From NCBI GenBank assembly GCA_014871385.1, contig CM026428.1, forward strand, positions 14,531,476-14,595,475: DNA of 64,000 nucleotides, in the 5' to 3' direction. Source of the stretch: Ceratodon purpureus (Eukaryota; Streptophyta; Bryopsida; Pseudoditrichales; Ditrichaceae). The position numbers were made by a program, and so were the translations under genes. The notes below the pieces were generated by a model. That model was not told the origin of the DNA and ran no database searches. It saw only the letters and a list, made by a program, of their open reading frames with translations. This document shows positions 42,709 to 58,282 of the stretch, piece by piece. Each line of letters begins with the position of its first letter. The stretch's first letter is position 1.

Positions 42709-43532
42709 ATGGCGGGGTTGATGGATAAGGCGAAGAACATAGTGGCGGACAAGATCGCCAAGATGGAGAAGCCGACGGCGGACCTGACGGATGTGGATAT
42801 CAAGAATGTGACCCGGGAGTCTGTGGGGCTGAAGAGCGATGTCTTGATCCACAACCCTTACGACCACGATTTGCCCATTCTGGAGATCACGTATCGTCTC
42901 CGCTGCGGTGACAGGTGAGCTGCACTTCCGGCTGCCTCATGCATGTTTCTTGCCTTTATTCCGCCCTGTTTCTCATAGACGTCGTTGATACTGGATTTGG
43001 TTTGCAATCGGCATACTGTGATATGCTCCGCCAAGCTTCTCTCATATGTATAACGTTTTGGTTTTCCCTTCACTTCTCTTTGGTTTTTCCGATCTGTTTA
43101 GCATGTAAAACGTTATTTTAGAAATCTGCGAGTGTTTCTAAGTGTTGTTGTGCACACAATCTTTATGGCTTCTTCCAAGAGAAGAGTAGTCATGATATGC
43201 ATTTCAGTGTGATCCAAGCTTGTTTGTGGCTTGTCTCCAAGCGGTAGATTAATTCTTTTGTGTGGGTCAAATGGTTCTGTAGGGAGATTACCTCTGGCAA
43301 CGTGGGCAACACGGGAGCAGTGGCTGCAAACTCCAACACCTCCATCGAAGTGGGGTCCAACGTAGCGTACAGCTTCCTCATCAACTTGATGCGTGACATT
43401 GGTGCTGATTGGGATATCGACTATGACTTCGATGTGGGTGTCAAGCTGAAACTACCCATCATCCACTCCTTCACCATTCCTTTGCACAAGAAGGGTACCT
43501 TGAAGCTGCCGACATTGTCCGACATCTTTTAA
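42709..43532 (+). CDS. LEA14: LEA14-type late embryogenesis abundant protein (LEA_2)
   Basis: Two exons, 42709-42914 and 43283-43532, join through AG|G (Arg) to give 151 residues, the usual LEA14 length. Exon 1 has MAGLMDKAKNIVADKIAKME, TDVDIKNVTRESVGLKSDVL and NPYDHDLPILEITYRL. Exon 2 has EITSGNVG, a Ser/Asn-rich turn, YSFLINLMRDIGADWDIDYD and KLPIIHSFTIPLHKKGTLKLPT. This is the WHy/LEA_2 fold, a seven-stranded beta sandwich. Unlike most LEA proteins it is hydrophobic and folded. It has no signal peptide, so it is probably cytosolic. Such proteins accumulate in desiccation, salt and ABA treatment; two ABRE-like cores upstream agree. The exact biochemical role is unknown for the family. Confidence 0.96.
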
Positions 43533-44508
43533 GAGGTTCACCACTAGTGATTCATGTACAGACGAAGGCTTCCGGATAATCTAGGTGGTTGTGTTGTAAT
43601 TTTTGTATACTGCAGATTCCCAACCGAGAGGTTGATCCGGGTAGTTTGCTATCAGTAAGTAGTCCAATGCTGTTTATTCAGTGACTGCCTTGTTGCTGGC
43701 TACGAGTTTGTAGTGCACCGAACCGTGAACGATATGATCATTTCTTATTGCTTATAAATACTCGAACGACTATCTGCTCGTTCAGACGTAACAATTGTGT
43801 ATTCCAATCTTTGTTTAGTTTTGTGGACATTGAATTGAATCACAATCTGAACATGAATGAATGCTGGTAGTAGCGTGGACGAACTGTGATGTCATGAAGG
43901 GCTGCTTTATAGAATGAGATATCCTTGTGCAATAAACAAAGAAAGTCACAAAATTCTACCACTCACTCTGGGCCGATTTGAGTACTTCAACATCACTTAG
44001 TGCTGTGCAAATCTCCTAACCCTCCCTATTGCAAACTGGGAATTCTCAAATACTGATATCCAAACTGTTATTCAGCTGTGTTGAAAGCTTCCTAAGAACA
44101 TCAGTTCAAAACCACCATAAACCTTTCAGTGCACTATTCTTCATGTAAAGCAGGATAAGCCTTTATACTGATTCTACACAAGATGTTCTTATTCCCACTC
44201 TCGACGCAGTAGCCCCTCATGAACGGTAGCCACCTCCCCCTGCAATTCAACAAAGTTTTAGCTGATACTTGCCTATGTCCGACAATCTTTAGCTCTAACG
44301 TAAACATTGAACTACATCATTTTTCCACACATCCAATGGATATATATTTTTATACATATCAAGTTCAACCTACTTTAGAACAGATAACCTTCACAACAAC
44401 TGAATTTTAAGACACAAAATATACTGTCAAACTTCTAGAGTTTGTATATCCCGGACCACATTGAGCCATCTACACACAGGCAGCAATGGGGGAAAGAGAT
44501 GATCGACC
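43533..44508. other. LEA14 3' flank and intergenic DNA
   Basis: The 3' UTR covers the first few hundred bases. The rest shows nothing recognised. Confidence 0.5.
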
Positions 44509-45012
44509 TCAATAAATTGGTGGTGAAGGTTGGAAAGTCTCTGGCGCGGTCACTACAGGAGAAGGCTCGTCGGTTGCAGGAGCATAAGAGTAAGGCGCAG
44601 GTGGAGGTGGCGAGATGAAGGTGACTGGAGACTGGGTGCTGCGAGGCGGTGGTGAAGGATTGCTGTAGACAGGGCTGGGAGAGTAATACGGAGCAGGAGG
44701 CGGTGACCTCTTCCTCTCAGTGGGTGAATTCTGCGACGTCGGTGGCTTGGGAGCTGATCTGGGTGTCTTAGGTGCATCTCCGCCAGGATAACAGGTGCAT
44801 GTGCAAATGTGATGCTGATCGTCAGAATTCGACCCTTCATGATCCTCATAACTCATTCTCCCATACTTGACATGCTCTCCTACAGAGGATTTTGATGAGC
44901 CATCCTTTGCTTCAACAGCAGCGTGATCTTCATGCGCATGCCCATGAGCAGCAAAGAGAATGAGCATGGAAAGTATCAAGAGAGAGGCACCCAAAGTTTT
45001 GAGTCCTGCCAT
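44509..45012 (-). CDS. Secreted proline-rich (extensin-like) protein
   Basis: A single exon of 167 residues if started at ATG 45012. I prefer this over the upstream in-frame ATG at 45135 because it gives a classical signal peptide, MAGLKTLGASLLILSMLILF ending near AAHGHAH. A His/Asp/Ser-rich acidic middle with HICTCTCYPGG follows. The C-terminal half is rich in SP, SPPP and SPPPP motifs (RSPPPAPYYSPSPVY, NPSPPPRSTQSP, ISPPPPAPYSY). Such motifs are hydroxylated and glycosylated in plant extensins and arabinogalactan proteins, so a cell-wall location is likely. Tyr residues in PYYS and PYSY contexts could crosslink. There is no repeat order matching a named extensin class. Confidence 0.75.
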   Translation of the reverse strand: MAGLKTLGASLLILSMLILFAAHGHAHEDHAAVEAKDGSSKSSVGEHVKYGRMSYEDHEGSNSDDQHHICTCTCYPGGDAPKTPRSAPKPPTSQNSPTERKRSPPPAPYYSPSPVYSNPSPPPRSTQSPVTFISPPPPAPYSYAPATDEPSPVVTAPETFQPSPPIY

Positions 45013-46192
45013 GGTGAAGGTTGTGAATGCTGAGGTTGTGATGAAATGGAAGTTGTGATGAAGCATTTCCATGGAACGGTATGATATACTCCTGAACGGT
45101 TTAATGGCGCCATGAAGAGAGCAAATGGTGATCACATGAAGGTGAGAGTCAGGTTGTTAATGCAATCACAGGTGTGTCCGGAAGTGTCCATTAAACATGC
45201 TCTAGTTGTGTGATTTCTATCATGATAGATTTATGAGGGAGCAGGGTTAAAGCAATATTGATTCACGTGAGACCTTGAGGTTCAAACTTATCACTCTGTA
45301 CTTCGGTTCATTGTCGCCATCTTCGGAGTTAAAGACCATCAAGAGCAACGCATCCGAGCCACTTGGTGCACGAGAATGTAACCCAAACTTGATTTCAATT
45401 ATGAACCATTTGTGATCCACCATACCTTCAATTGTTGACATTCTGATATCTGAACACAATTTTGACATACCTTGCAACGCAACTACATTACCAATCTCAG
45501 ACAAACACTATCCAAACATCAGAACGCTCAACCAAGACCGTCTTCTTCCCATTTTTCCCCCATAAAAAACGAAGCAGATTCCGAATCTTTTTTTAACGTG
45601 GCTTAACGGTCTTATTTCAACCTTTGAAAGTTGATCCAATCTGCTTTGTAAAATTGCTCACAAGCGCCCTCCATGATGTGTAAGTTTCAGCAAAACTATA
45701 CTCTGCCAGGATCACGAGACCAGCACACTTTCGCCGGTGCCGTGCAAATAATTGAATGACACACCGCAACGGTGATGATGGTCCTTGAGAGCGGCAACCT
45801 TGAAACACTTCCCTTGACACGGCTCCCCATAGATTGCCAAACTTTCACACCATCAAGTGCTACATCGATCATCACGAATCGCCCAGAAGCCACCGCAACG
45901 TCATAACCCACTGCCATGCAATCCCTTAAAATACAAAACACCAGAGAAAAAACCAAAAAAAAACACAAAAAAACAACCAAAAAAGTTCAAAGTAGAGATA
46001 CCTTGAGCAAGGCGGAATCTCTGAGCTGCTGGCCTTCTGTTTATCCTCCAATTTCGGCACCTTTTCCAAGTTTGCACGCTTTTGCCACACCATGCTCATC
46101 ACAGCAGCGGTGCGTGTACATAAGGAGCAAGCTGCGATCGCAGTTTGGATGTTGTTTTGTTGATCTCAGGTGAGGAATTGCGGTGGAGCCAA
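45013..46192. other. Interval with unexplained minus-strand frames
   Basis: Minus-strand frames at 45247-45504 (VDHKWFIIEIKFGLHSRAPS, YRVISLNLKVSRE) and 45617-45980 (VASGRFVMIDVALDGVKVWQ) look partly protein-like but do not join into a gene I recognise. The SCPL promoter and leader must lie at the right end. Confidence 0.3.
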
Positions 46193-50536
<4,344 letters not shown>

Positions 50537-51106
50537 ATACACTTCCGGAATACTGTAGTGTATAATTACTTGTATCTAGGCAGTAACAAACTGTGCAGTG
50601 CATCCTCTTCCCTTGCGTACCTGGTCCATTTGACCGCAATCTTAGATGAAGGAGTAGCTTTTCCTGCAGATTCTGTGGAATGATGCTCATATTCAGCTAT
50701 GAATGAGAGCAATTGTTCGCCCGTACTTAAGATGTACTGAAAGGCGTAAATTTCCAGTACTGATTCTGAGCATTAAGGCAGTTTATTGACGTCGTCGCAT
50801 CTTTGCGTGTTGTTGCATCTGTATGCTTTGAAGATTAAGACTGTCGTTAGCAAATTTGATGCTAAAGAAAATCAAGGTAGACCATAAGAGTAATGCATAT
50901 CTGAGGATCGGGACAGCCACACAATATTTCTTCTTTTCCTATTTTTAATTTGAATTTAACCGGTTTTTATTAAGGAACAGAGTGACACAGAACACTTTAA
51001 ACTACAGTTCTAATGATGATTCTTTATCCTCCTAATTGCTGTAGTGACCAATAATCGCACTTTCTGAGTTTCAACCTTCCTAAAGTTAATGAGCTGTATT
51101 ATGAGC
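50537..51106. other. SCPL 3' flank
   Basis: 3' UTR and a short gap to the transposon insertion. Nothing else seen. Confidence 0.5.
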
Positions 51107-51109
51107 TAA

Positions 51110-51134
51110 AGCCCCCTTCACACCCGGAGGTGTG
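51110..51134 (+). repeat. Harbinger left terminal inverted repeat
   Basis: A 25-bp perfect complement of 56195-56219. Its inner 16 bp, CACACC-CGGA-GGTGTG, is itself a hairpin with 6-bp arms. Confidence 0.93.
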
Positions 51135-51706
51135 AAGTAGTTACTGGAACAGGGAACGCGGAGGTTTGGAACTTGGTGTTCACACCGGGCACGGGTGGCA
51201 AGGCCCGAGCCTAACTGCCAGGTTCGGATTTCTCGAAGGTTTGACAATGTTTCAGCGGTGGTTGGACGGTGCTAGATCTCCAGTCCGTCAGTGGTATGGA
51301 ACCATAGTTCAGTTCAATTTTAGTAAAAAAACGGTGTTACCGCAGAGGTTTGTAGAAAGGGGTCGACCCCATGTATTAAATATCAAATTTTACCGGACTG
51401 AAATCCGGGGGCAGCCAGTGCTTCTCGGTGTGAGTTTTCGAGCGCTATGTCCCTGCGGAGGGAAGTGACCCCTGGTCCCTTCGGAGCTAGCACTACAAGA
51501 GGTCGTGTGTGTAATATCGGAAGACACATTTCCCTTTCTCTCTTCTCAGCACACCTACTGGTATGCACTTCTACTGCGCAATTGTACTGTGCACATCTAC
51601 TGTTACGCTGTATGGTTTATTTTTTAATATTCTACCTTAGATCGAAGTGCTTTTCGAACAGCTTGTTCTAACTACGTTGTACTCATTATTCCCGCAGATT
51701 GTCACC

Positions 51707-53489
51707 ATGGCGAACTCCTCGCCTTCCCTGCAGCAACAGTCACAGCAAGTACCCGCAGGTCAGTTAATTTTTTCTGTAAGCTACAACATTCGTGAAGTGA
51801 AACAGTTCCATTTGAAACAATGACTAAACATGATGAGTTCTTTGTTTAGGATTTACTTGATGGTATGATGTGCTTTCCGTAGCTGTCTTGCACAGTAGCT
51901 CATAGGGTCGACGCTGATACAGTCAATGCTCCTGACCTTGGAGTACGGTCTGTGGTTCTTCGCTTCACCCGTGCATTCCATACGCACATGCTGAGACATA
52001 GACCTGCACACCCACCCCACGCCCCTCCGATGCCAAAGTGAGTCGAGATTGCATGTAAATAACTGACTTAATTCAAATGACATGTGCAGGCAGCGGCACA
52101 TCTGTTGGACAGACATCGCGACCCACAGGAAAAAAAGAACGTGATCCGAATTGGTCCAAGGTGGAGATCTTGGCGTTGATTGCTGCGAAGCGGCAAGAAT
52201 ACATAGACGAACTCACGGTAGAGGATCCCAGAGAACTAATGTGCCCTGAGATTGGTAAGTGGGGAAAGATAGCATTAGTCCTCAGAGCAGCAAGGGGTGA
52301 CAGTGATGTTCATCGAGACCACAGCGCATGTAAGTACAAATGGTCCACGTTATTAGCAGATTTCAAAAAAATATTTGATTTTCATCAGAGAACAGGCACC
52401 AATGCAGAGGAGTACTTCACCGATATGACCCCAGCTCAGAGGAAGGCCCTGAATTTACCCAAAACCTTTTATGTTGCGGCGTATAGAGGTATGGAGGAGT
52501 GGCTGAGAGACAAAGCGACCATGAACCCCCCCCATGCAAGGGATACTTCCGACCCGAACGATCAGAATTATTCCATACCTCTCGGTGAGGAGTATTCATC
52601 GCCACATGGAGGGGGAGTCATCCCGGATTACCACGGTTTTCCCACCGGGTTGTCACCCGGCTATGCACAAGGTGCACAGGGATCACCCATTGATCTAACA
52701 AGCACAGATTCCCCGGTTATCTCAACAGGTAATAGTCGCGGTGGAGGCACACCCCCGCATGTGAGGCGCCCACTACACCCGACCATGCAGTCTGCTTCGA
52801 CTGTCAACTTGCAAAGGGGAGGAGGTACTTTTTCCAACCCTGTCCCTCCGTTCCAGGATTTGAACCTGAATGCCCCTCCGAGTCCAATATTCGGCACTCA
52901 GATGGGGGCGGGAGGAGCAACGCCGCACACTTCTCCGGTAAGCGCACCTGCAGGGTGTGTCCCACCTGTCTCTCGACAGGGTCGGCGTTTGGAGGAAGTG
53001 CACGTGCTGTCCTCCTCGGCAACCTCCACAGCTGGTGCTGAACTACGCAAGTCCATGGGAAACACAGGTGTTAGAAAGAAACGCAGCATTGACACTACTT
53101 CTATAGCTGATGGTGTCATGGAAAGTGCTGAGAAGATGGTTAAGGTCCTAGGTGAAATCAATGAGACTCAACGGACTACTGAGAAGGCAAAATTGGAGAC
53201 ACATGCAAAACACTTCATGGAAAGTTTGGAGTACAAGAGGGAACGTGATAGAATGCTAATGGAAAATGCAAGAATTGCGCAAGAACAGGCTAGACTCGGG
53301 TTGATGAATCAACAGATGGTCGTCCACGCTCTTGCGAGTCTGGCTTCGGCCATAGGTCGATCTGTCTCTCCCATGGGTCCACCTCCGACACCGAATCCAG
53401 CTCCCGAAGACTCCCGTCCCACTGCGTCACCTTCCACTGCTCCGACGCCACCAGATGTAGGAGATGCCACAACTTCAGATGCCATGTAG
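51707..53489 (+). CDS. Harbinger Myb/trihelix-like accessory protein
   Basis: Exon 1 (51707-51758, MANSSPSLQQQSQQVPA) joins exon 2 (52090-53489) across a GT-AG intron, restoring a Gly codon, for about 483 residues. Residues about 35-135 form a trihelix/Myb-like DNA-binding domain: DPNWSKVEILALIAAKRQEY, GKWGKIALVLRAARG, CKYKWSTLLADFKKIFDF. A long Pro/Gly/Ser-rich disordered region follows. A C-terminal charged helix (AEKMVKVLGEINETQRTTEK, MESLEYKRERDRMLMENARI) is likely a coiled coil. In PIF/Harbinger elements this protein binds the termini and carries the nuclease into the nucleus; both are needed to move the element. ATG at 52077 is intron sequence in this model, not the start. Confidence 0.85.
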
Positions 53490-53954
53490 GAAGACCTGCG
53501 AATGCCTGCACATCTGTGTCCAAGCGGTACTGTAGAGTTAGGCGGACGTGCTGTTTCTTTTTAGGCATTACTTTAAGTGGAATTGAAATGCATAGCATTT
53601 CAATCTTACTATTGGCAGTGTTGTGAATCAGATGAACATTGATAATAAACTTGAAGGTAAGGGGATGTGCTTACTATTTAGCACGTCCACCTTGGCCTTG
53701 ATACTTTCCCGCCCACCCTTGCCTCCATGTGGTTCCCGTGCGTGCAGCATCTCCCCGGCATTCCCCTGCAAATCCATGTCCAACCGAACCGCAAGTGCTC
53801 AGTCTGATATTAAAACTACAAATAACTATGTCCAACACAATTGCAATACAGAAGCATCCATTGGAGGACAAGGCCGGGACAATGCACCGGACGTAACAGC
53901 AGAGCGAAGCAAGTACAATGCAAAACGGGCATGGGGAGAGTACTCTGTACCTCA

Positions 53955-55292
53955 CTACAGTCGCTGCTGCACCAGAAAGGCCGCAAGGTCAGTTCGCTTA
54001 CGGTCTCCCCTGGCATGATCTCCGTCAGGGGGGTCGTCCTCACCAGGCCTTTCAACAACGGGATGGTCCTCTACATCGGGGGCCATTCCCTCACGTTGTA
54101 ACATTGCAAGAAGTCGCTGAACTTCTTCTGCAGATTGACCGAGAAGTAAGTTGTGCAGTATACAACAGCACATGACAACGTCTGGCACTAAAGTCACGTG
54201 AAGATCAGATGCTGTGTGGAGCTCTCTGAAGCTTTGCTTCAAAATCCCAAAAGCATTTTCAACAACAGAGCGAGCACGTGACAGTTTGCGGTTAAACAAA
54301 GTTTCCTGCACCGAACGCCTTCCACCAGGGCCCTCTCTGTAGGGCGTGATTAACCATGGCATTAAAGGGTATCCCTTATCGCCTATGAGGTACGGCACGA
54401 AGCCGTCCATGGAATCTGCTGCATCGAACAGATTTGAAGTAGTAGCCTTGTGATACAACATGGACCGCCTTAACTGCCGAGCATCATTAGTACTCCCCGG
54501 CATCCCAACAAAAACATCCACAAATCGTTTCTTCTGATCCACTACCGCCTGGCACTGGATCGTATATCCGCCATTCTTGAAGTAATAGTAATCTCCAGCG
54601 CTCTGTGTGGGCTTCCTTATGTCAATGTGCGTGCCGTCTATTGCTCCGACAATAGCAGGGAGCCCCGACCATCGTTTGAACTGCTCCATACCAACACGCA
54701 GCTTGTTGCCACTAGGCCATGAGATCTCCCCCCGCAGCTCTTCATTAACCGCCTTTACTACATCGCGAATGATACCAGACGTGGTAGAGGCCCCGATAGC
54801 GAAAAATTCTGAGCAGATGTGCAGGCTAGCCCCCTGCGTGAGCTTGAACAGACAGCACGCTACTCTCACGATCGGAGGAATAGCTCTGCGATAATGCGTG
54901 TCCTGTTTCTCTATGTGGGGTCGGAGTAAATTCGTGAGGTTGAACACTGCAGCCTTCGTCATGCGAAAATTCTCTAACCATCTGTTGTCATCATACTCGT
55001 TCAAAACAAAACGGGAGAACCAAGAAGTAGATCTGGGTAGTACCCACCAGCCGAGTTCAGTGTCCAGCAGGGTCGAGGCGTGAGCCAACCTAAAGTCGTG
55101 CAACACCGATGCAATTATCGTGTGCATGTTCTGGAGAGTTTCGTGCACATCGGAGACATTCACGTGGACCTCTCCCTCATCAGGTGGTACCGTCTCCAGG
55201 GGTCGGAACATAGTGTCAACGACGTTTTGGAGCAATAGGACCAGCGATGGGAGAAAGAGAGCAACATTGTTGGGATCAGGGGAGGGGGCCAT
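53955..55292 (-). CDS. Harbinger transposase (DDE_4 nuclease, HARBI1-like)
   Basis: An uninterrupted 445-residue minus-strand frame. I start it at ATG 55292 (MAPSPDPNNVALFLPSL) because the in-frame extension to 55376 resembles leader sequence. An N-terminal helix-turn-helix region (FRMTKAAVFNLTNLLRPHIE, ACCLFKLTQGASLHICSEFF) precedes the RNase H-like nuclease. Catalytic residues fit: D in VGAIDGTHIDI, D in LIGDKGYPLMPW, E in RSVVENAFGILK. The family signature MPGSTNDARQLR is also present. The C-terminus is acidic and then basic (GDRKRTDLAAFL). It would cut at the TIRs and insert at TWA. No stop or frameshift interrupts it, so the enzyme may be active. Confidence 0.92.
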   Translation of the reverse strand: MAPSPDPNNVALFLPSLVLLLQNVVDTMFRPLETVPPDEGEVHVNVSDVHETLQNMHTIIASVLHDFRLAHASTLLDTELGWWVLPRSTSWFSRFVLNEYDDNRWLENFRMTKAAVFNLTNLLRPHIEKQDTHYRRAIPPIVRVACCLFKLTQGASLHICSEFFAIGASTTSGIIRDVVKAVNEELRGEISWPSGNKLRVGMEQFKRWSGLPAIVGAIDGTHIDIRKPTQSAGDYYYFKNGGYTIQCQAVVDQKKRFVDVFVGMPGSTNDARQLRRSMLYHKATTSNLFDAADSMDGFVPYLIGDKGYPLMPWLITPYREGPGGRRSVQETLFNRKLSRARSVVENAFGILKQSFRELHTASDLHVTLVPDVVMCCCILHNLLLGQSAEEVQRLLAMLQREGMAPDVEDHPVVERPGEDDPPDGDHARGDRKRTDLAAFLVQQRL

Positions 55293-56194
55293 GGCGCAAG
55301 GCACAGACGACAGCGGCGAACAGAGGGCAGATCTCAAAAGAGCTTCAACGACGCTGTGCGCAGTATATAAGCACAATTTCCATGACAGAAAAGGAAAGCG
55401 GGATCCGATCTACAAAGACAATGCTTGAGGTTCAGGTAACTTACCTGCCCACGCACCGCCGCTGGGGTACGCAATCGCCGCCTCGGTGGTGCACGGCGCA
55501 ATCTCCCGCGTGCCCTCTCCAATTTGGAAAGTTTCTCTGAAGAACGATCTCCAGGATCCGTCCCCGCGAGTGAGTCGGGGTCAATGAACAAGAAGCACAT
55601 GGCGATGCACCTCGTTCCCCCATGCTCTTTAAATGAAACGGACCGCAAACGTTTCGACCGCAGCGAATTACAGCGATCAGGTATCGGCGGAGAGCACAAG
55701 GTCACCCTCTCCGAGAAGGCTGACAATCTACGCCTCCGCGCGCGCAATCACACACACACAATGACATTCCCAGAGCGGAGAAGAACACGAAATGAGAAGC
55801 TCGAGAAACAACAAATTAGAAGCAGCAATTAATGAGAAGCTCGGGATACGCTCCTGAATCAAAAACTGATATACACTTCATGCACACAGTGCCATGCAGA
55901 GGAGAAGGTGATGCTTGATGGGGGGCTGCCCAACGCCCTGCCCGCCCCACTCCCCGAACTGCCCGCAGTCAAAACTCCACCCTATCACCTCAATGTGGTG
56001 TGAACAGACCCTCACGCAGGCCCCACATCATATCAATGATGAACCACTGTCGATTCCGATGTGAACCGCGCAGTCCAAGCCTCCCCACTACCCATACCAT
56101 CAGTTCCCAAAATAACTCGAACCAGAATTTCAAGTGTGAATGGAGATCGGGATATTTTGAGGGCAGGGTGTTAGCCGGTTGTCCATCGGTGGCC

Positions 56195-56219
56195 CACACC
56201 TCCGGGTGTGAAGGGGGCT
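56195..56219 (-). repeat. Harbinger right terminal inverted repeat
   Basis: Perfect complement of 51110-51134, followed by the TAA duplication. Confidence 0.93.
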
Positions 56220-56222
56220 TAA

Positions 56223-58282
56223 TTGCACCAAAGTTGTCAATGGCCTTTTACATTGACACCGACCTGGTGTATGAACCAAGAGTCCGTGACCATCTAAGCA
56301 TTGAAGTCGGACATCGCGTGCTCCTAAAACACAAACACCGCGAACAGAGACATGAACCAAGAGTTCAAGTACATTGCTAATACTAATTACATAGGTAAGT
56401 GGCAGTGTTGTAAACTGGTTGAGCCAGTAAAGACAAGGTTGAAGATTCAGAGCATGTGTTCACCCAACTTGGACACTTGGGTTGTAGGATATGCCCACGG
56501 GCCACTATCACAATTTGGCAATTGATTTGATCCTCTCACAGGAAATGTAATTCGTCACATGTGTGTGTATGATTTCTTGTCTCATATACAAACCCAAAAG
56601 TTTTTCACGAAATAAGCACAAGAAAAAGAGGAAGGAAAAGAAAACAATGATTTGCCATTCGTGTTGAGACCGGTTACTTTGCAGCTTCACTTGGACAAGT
56701 TGTACATCATTATTTGGCGCCTTAAACACATAGACTTCTGCGGGAATCCAAATCACTCAATTGAGGTCAGATGCCAGCAAGGAGAAGAAAAAGATTTCCC
56801 CCACAAGTTGTGCCTCCGAATTTCCAATCAAATCACACACAATAAGGTCAGATTATCTACACTGCTACGTTTGGCAACCTCCAGTCTCCGGAGGTCCATG
56901 CAGTATTCTCGGACACTAGATCCAATTTTGGACCTTCATAAAGCCCCTACATAAACGGCGAATGTGCAAGCCATAAATTCTCTTTGTTTGCATCCAAAGA
57001 AAGCTCTTCCCAGGAGTCCAGTCAGCTCTACTCTCCAACCACACCACCAACTCCACTGGGAAGCCATTACTCCCAACTTCCAAATGTGTTTGTGCAGCTC
57101 ACAGTCCTCAAATCCAGATAAGTTTTACTTACCGAAATGGGAAACAACGAAGTGTGCCCTAGCCACGTGTTGACCCTCAATCCTCAAGCAGTATGGTAAT
57201 TCCGAATTCCTGACGAATCCTCATCTCCGCAATAAAGACAGGGTGCGTCAGCGGAGGAGGCTACTCTGATTCTCACGCTTTCCCAGTTGCCACTCTGGCT
57301 GATGACTTGTATCTATGTGCTCTTGAGATGTCACGGTGAAGGTGATGAAGATGGTGGAACTGGAAGGGTGAACCGGAAGTTTCTAGTTTAAGATATTTCG
57401 GATGGATTAAAGACTCCTGCAATCGAATTGCGCGTGATATGCAGCGATCGAATTTCAGACAGTTGACATGAAAGTACACATGATTTGTGTCATGAAAGAA
57501 AAGGAAAAAAAGGTAATATTAAGAAAGGAGGGCAGTACTGGAGTACTTTAATTGAGAGTATGGACGGTTGGGACGCAGTGGGAGCTGCGACGACGTCGGT
57601 ACCAGGGTGGCACTGAGGGCTGACCGCAGATGGGATTAATGCCGTGCCGTCGTGACTCTAAAAGACAGAAGTGTACTGCGTGTTCCGAATCTAGAAGCGG
57701 GTGACGTCGAGGAGTACATCGGATGTGTACTCCACAAGGTGATGTCAGTGTAGCGGCGAAGCCTCACTTAAATCCTGTTGTATACAGACTCTGCTTCTCT
57801 TTGTCGCACTGTCCTAGAGACCATGGTAGTGTACATTGCAGTTGCTGTGTTATCAGGTGAGTGATGTTCATGTTCCCTAGGTGAGTATGTTTGGCAGACC
57901 AGGTAGCAGATGAGAAGGATTAGCTTCAGTTACAGAGGGAGTTTACTTCGGTGCTATATCACGAGGTAGAATATGGGATCATGATAGAGCATGATTGTTA
58001 GGTGATGAGCGCTGGAGTCATGGATGTTAATGATGAGCACACTGTTTCGAATACGAAGTGCACATTGTCGACTTATTGTTAGGAGGTTACGTAGACACTC
58101 AGCAGGTGGTTTTTAACTCTCCAGAAGCGATTCAAGGTTTTGAACGCTCGTCATGTTTGAGATACACAGAAGTTAGCAGGCTTTGATAACATGGTACTGA
58201 TGAGGCACATGGAAGCAGAGCACTGCAAGGGATGCAATGCAGGTACCTGATCCTATTTTCACGAGTTTGACCATCACGTAGC
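56223..58282. other. Intergenic DNA, nothing recognised
   Basis: Small frames at 56652-56954 and 57273-57479 lack domains. The right end must hold the promoter and leader of the receptor kinase gene. Confidence 0.45.

Larger units (their letters stand above)
51110..56219. mobile_element. PIF/Harbinger DNA transposon, apparently complete (5110 bp)
   Basis: The ends are 25-bp perfect inverted repeats starting AGCCCCCTTCACACCC (51110-51134 and 56195-56219). They are flanked by the 3-bp duplication TAA (51107-51109 and 56220-56222), the target preference of PIF/Harbinger. It contains both proteins the superfamily needs: a Myb/trihelix-type protein on the plus strand and a DDE nuclease on the minus strand, convergent. 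Both frames are open. It lies about 570 bp beyond the stop of the carboxypeptidase gene. Perfect ends and intact genes suggest a recent, perhaps still mobile insertion. Confidence 0.93.
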
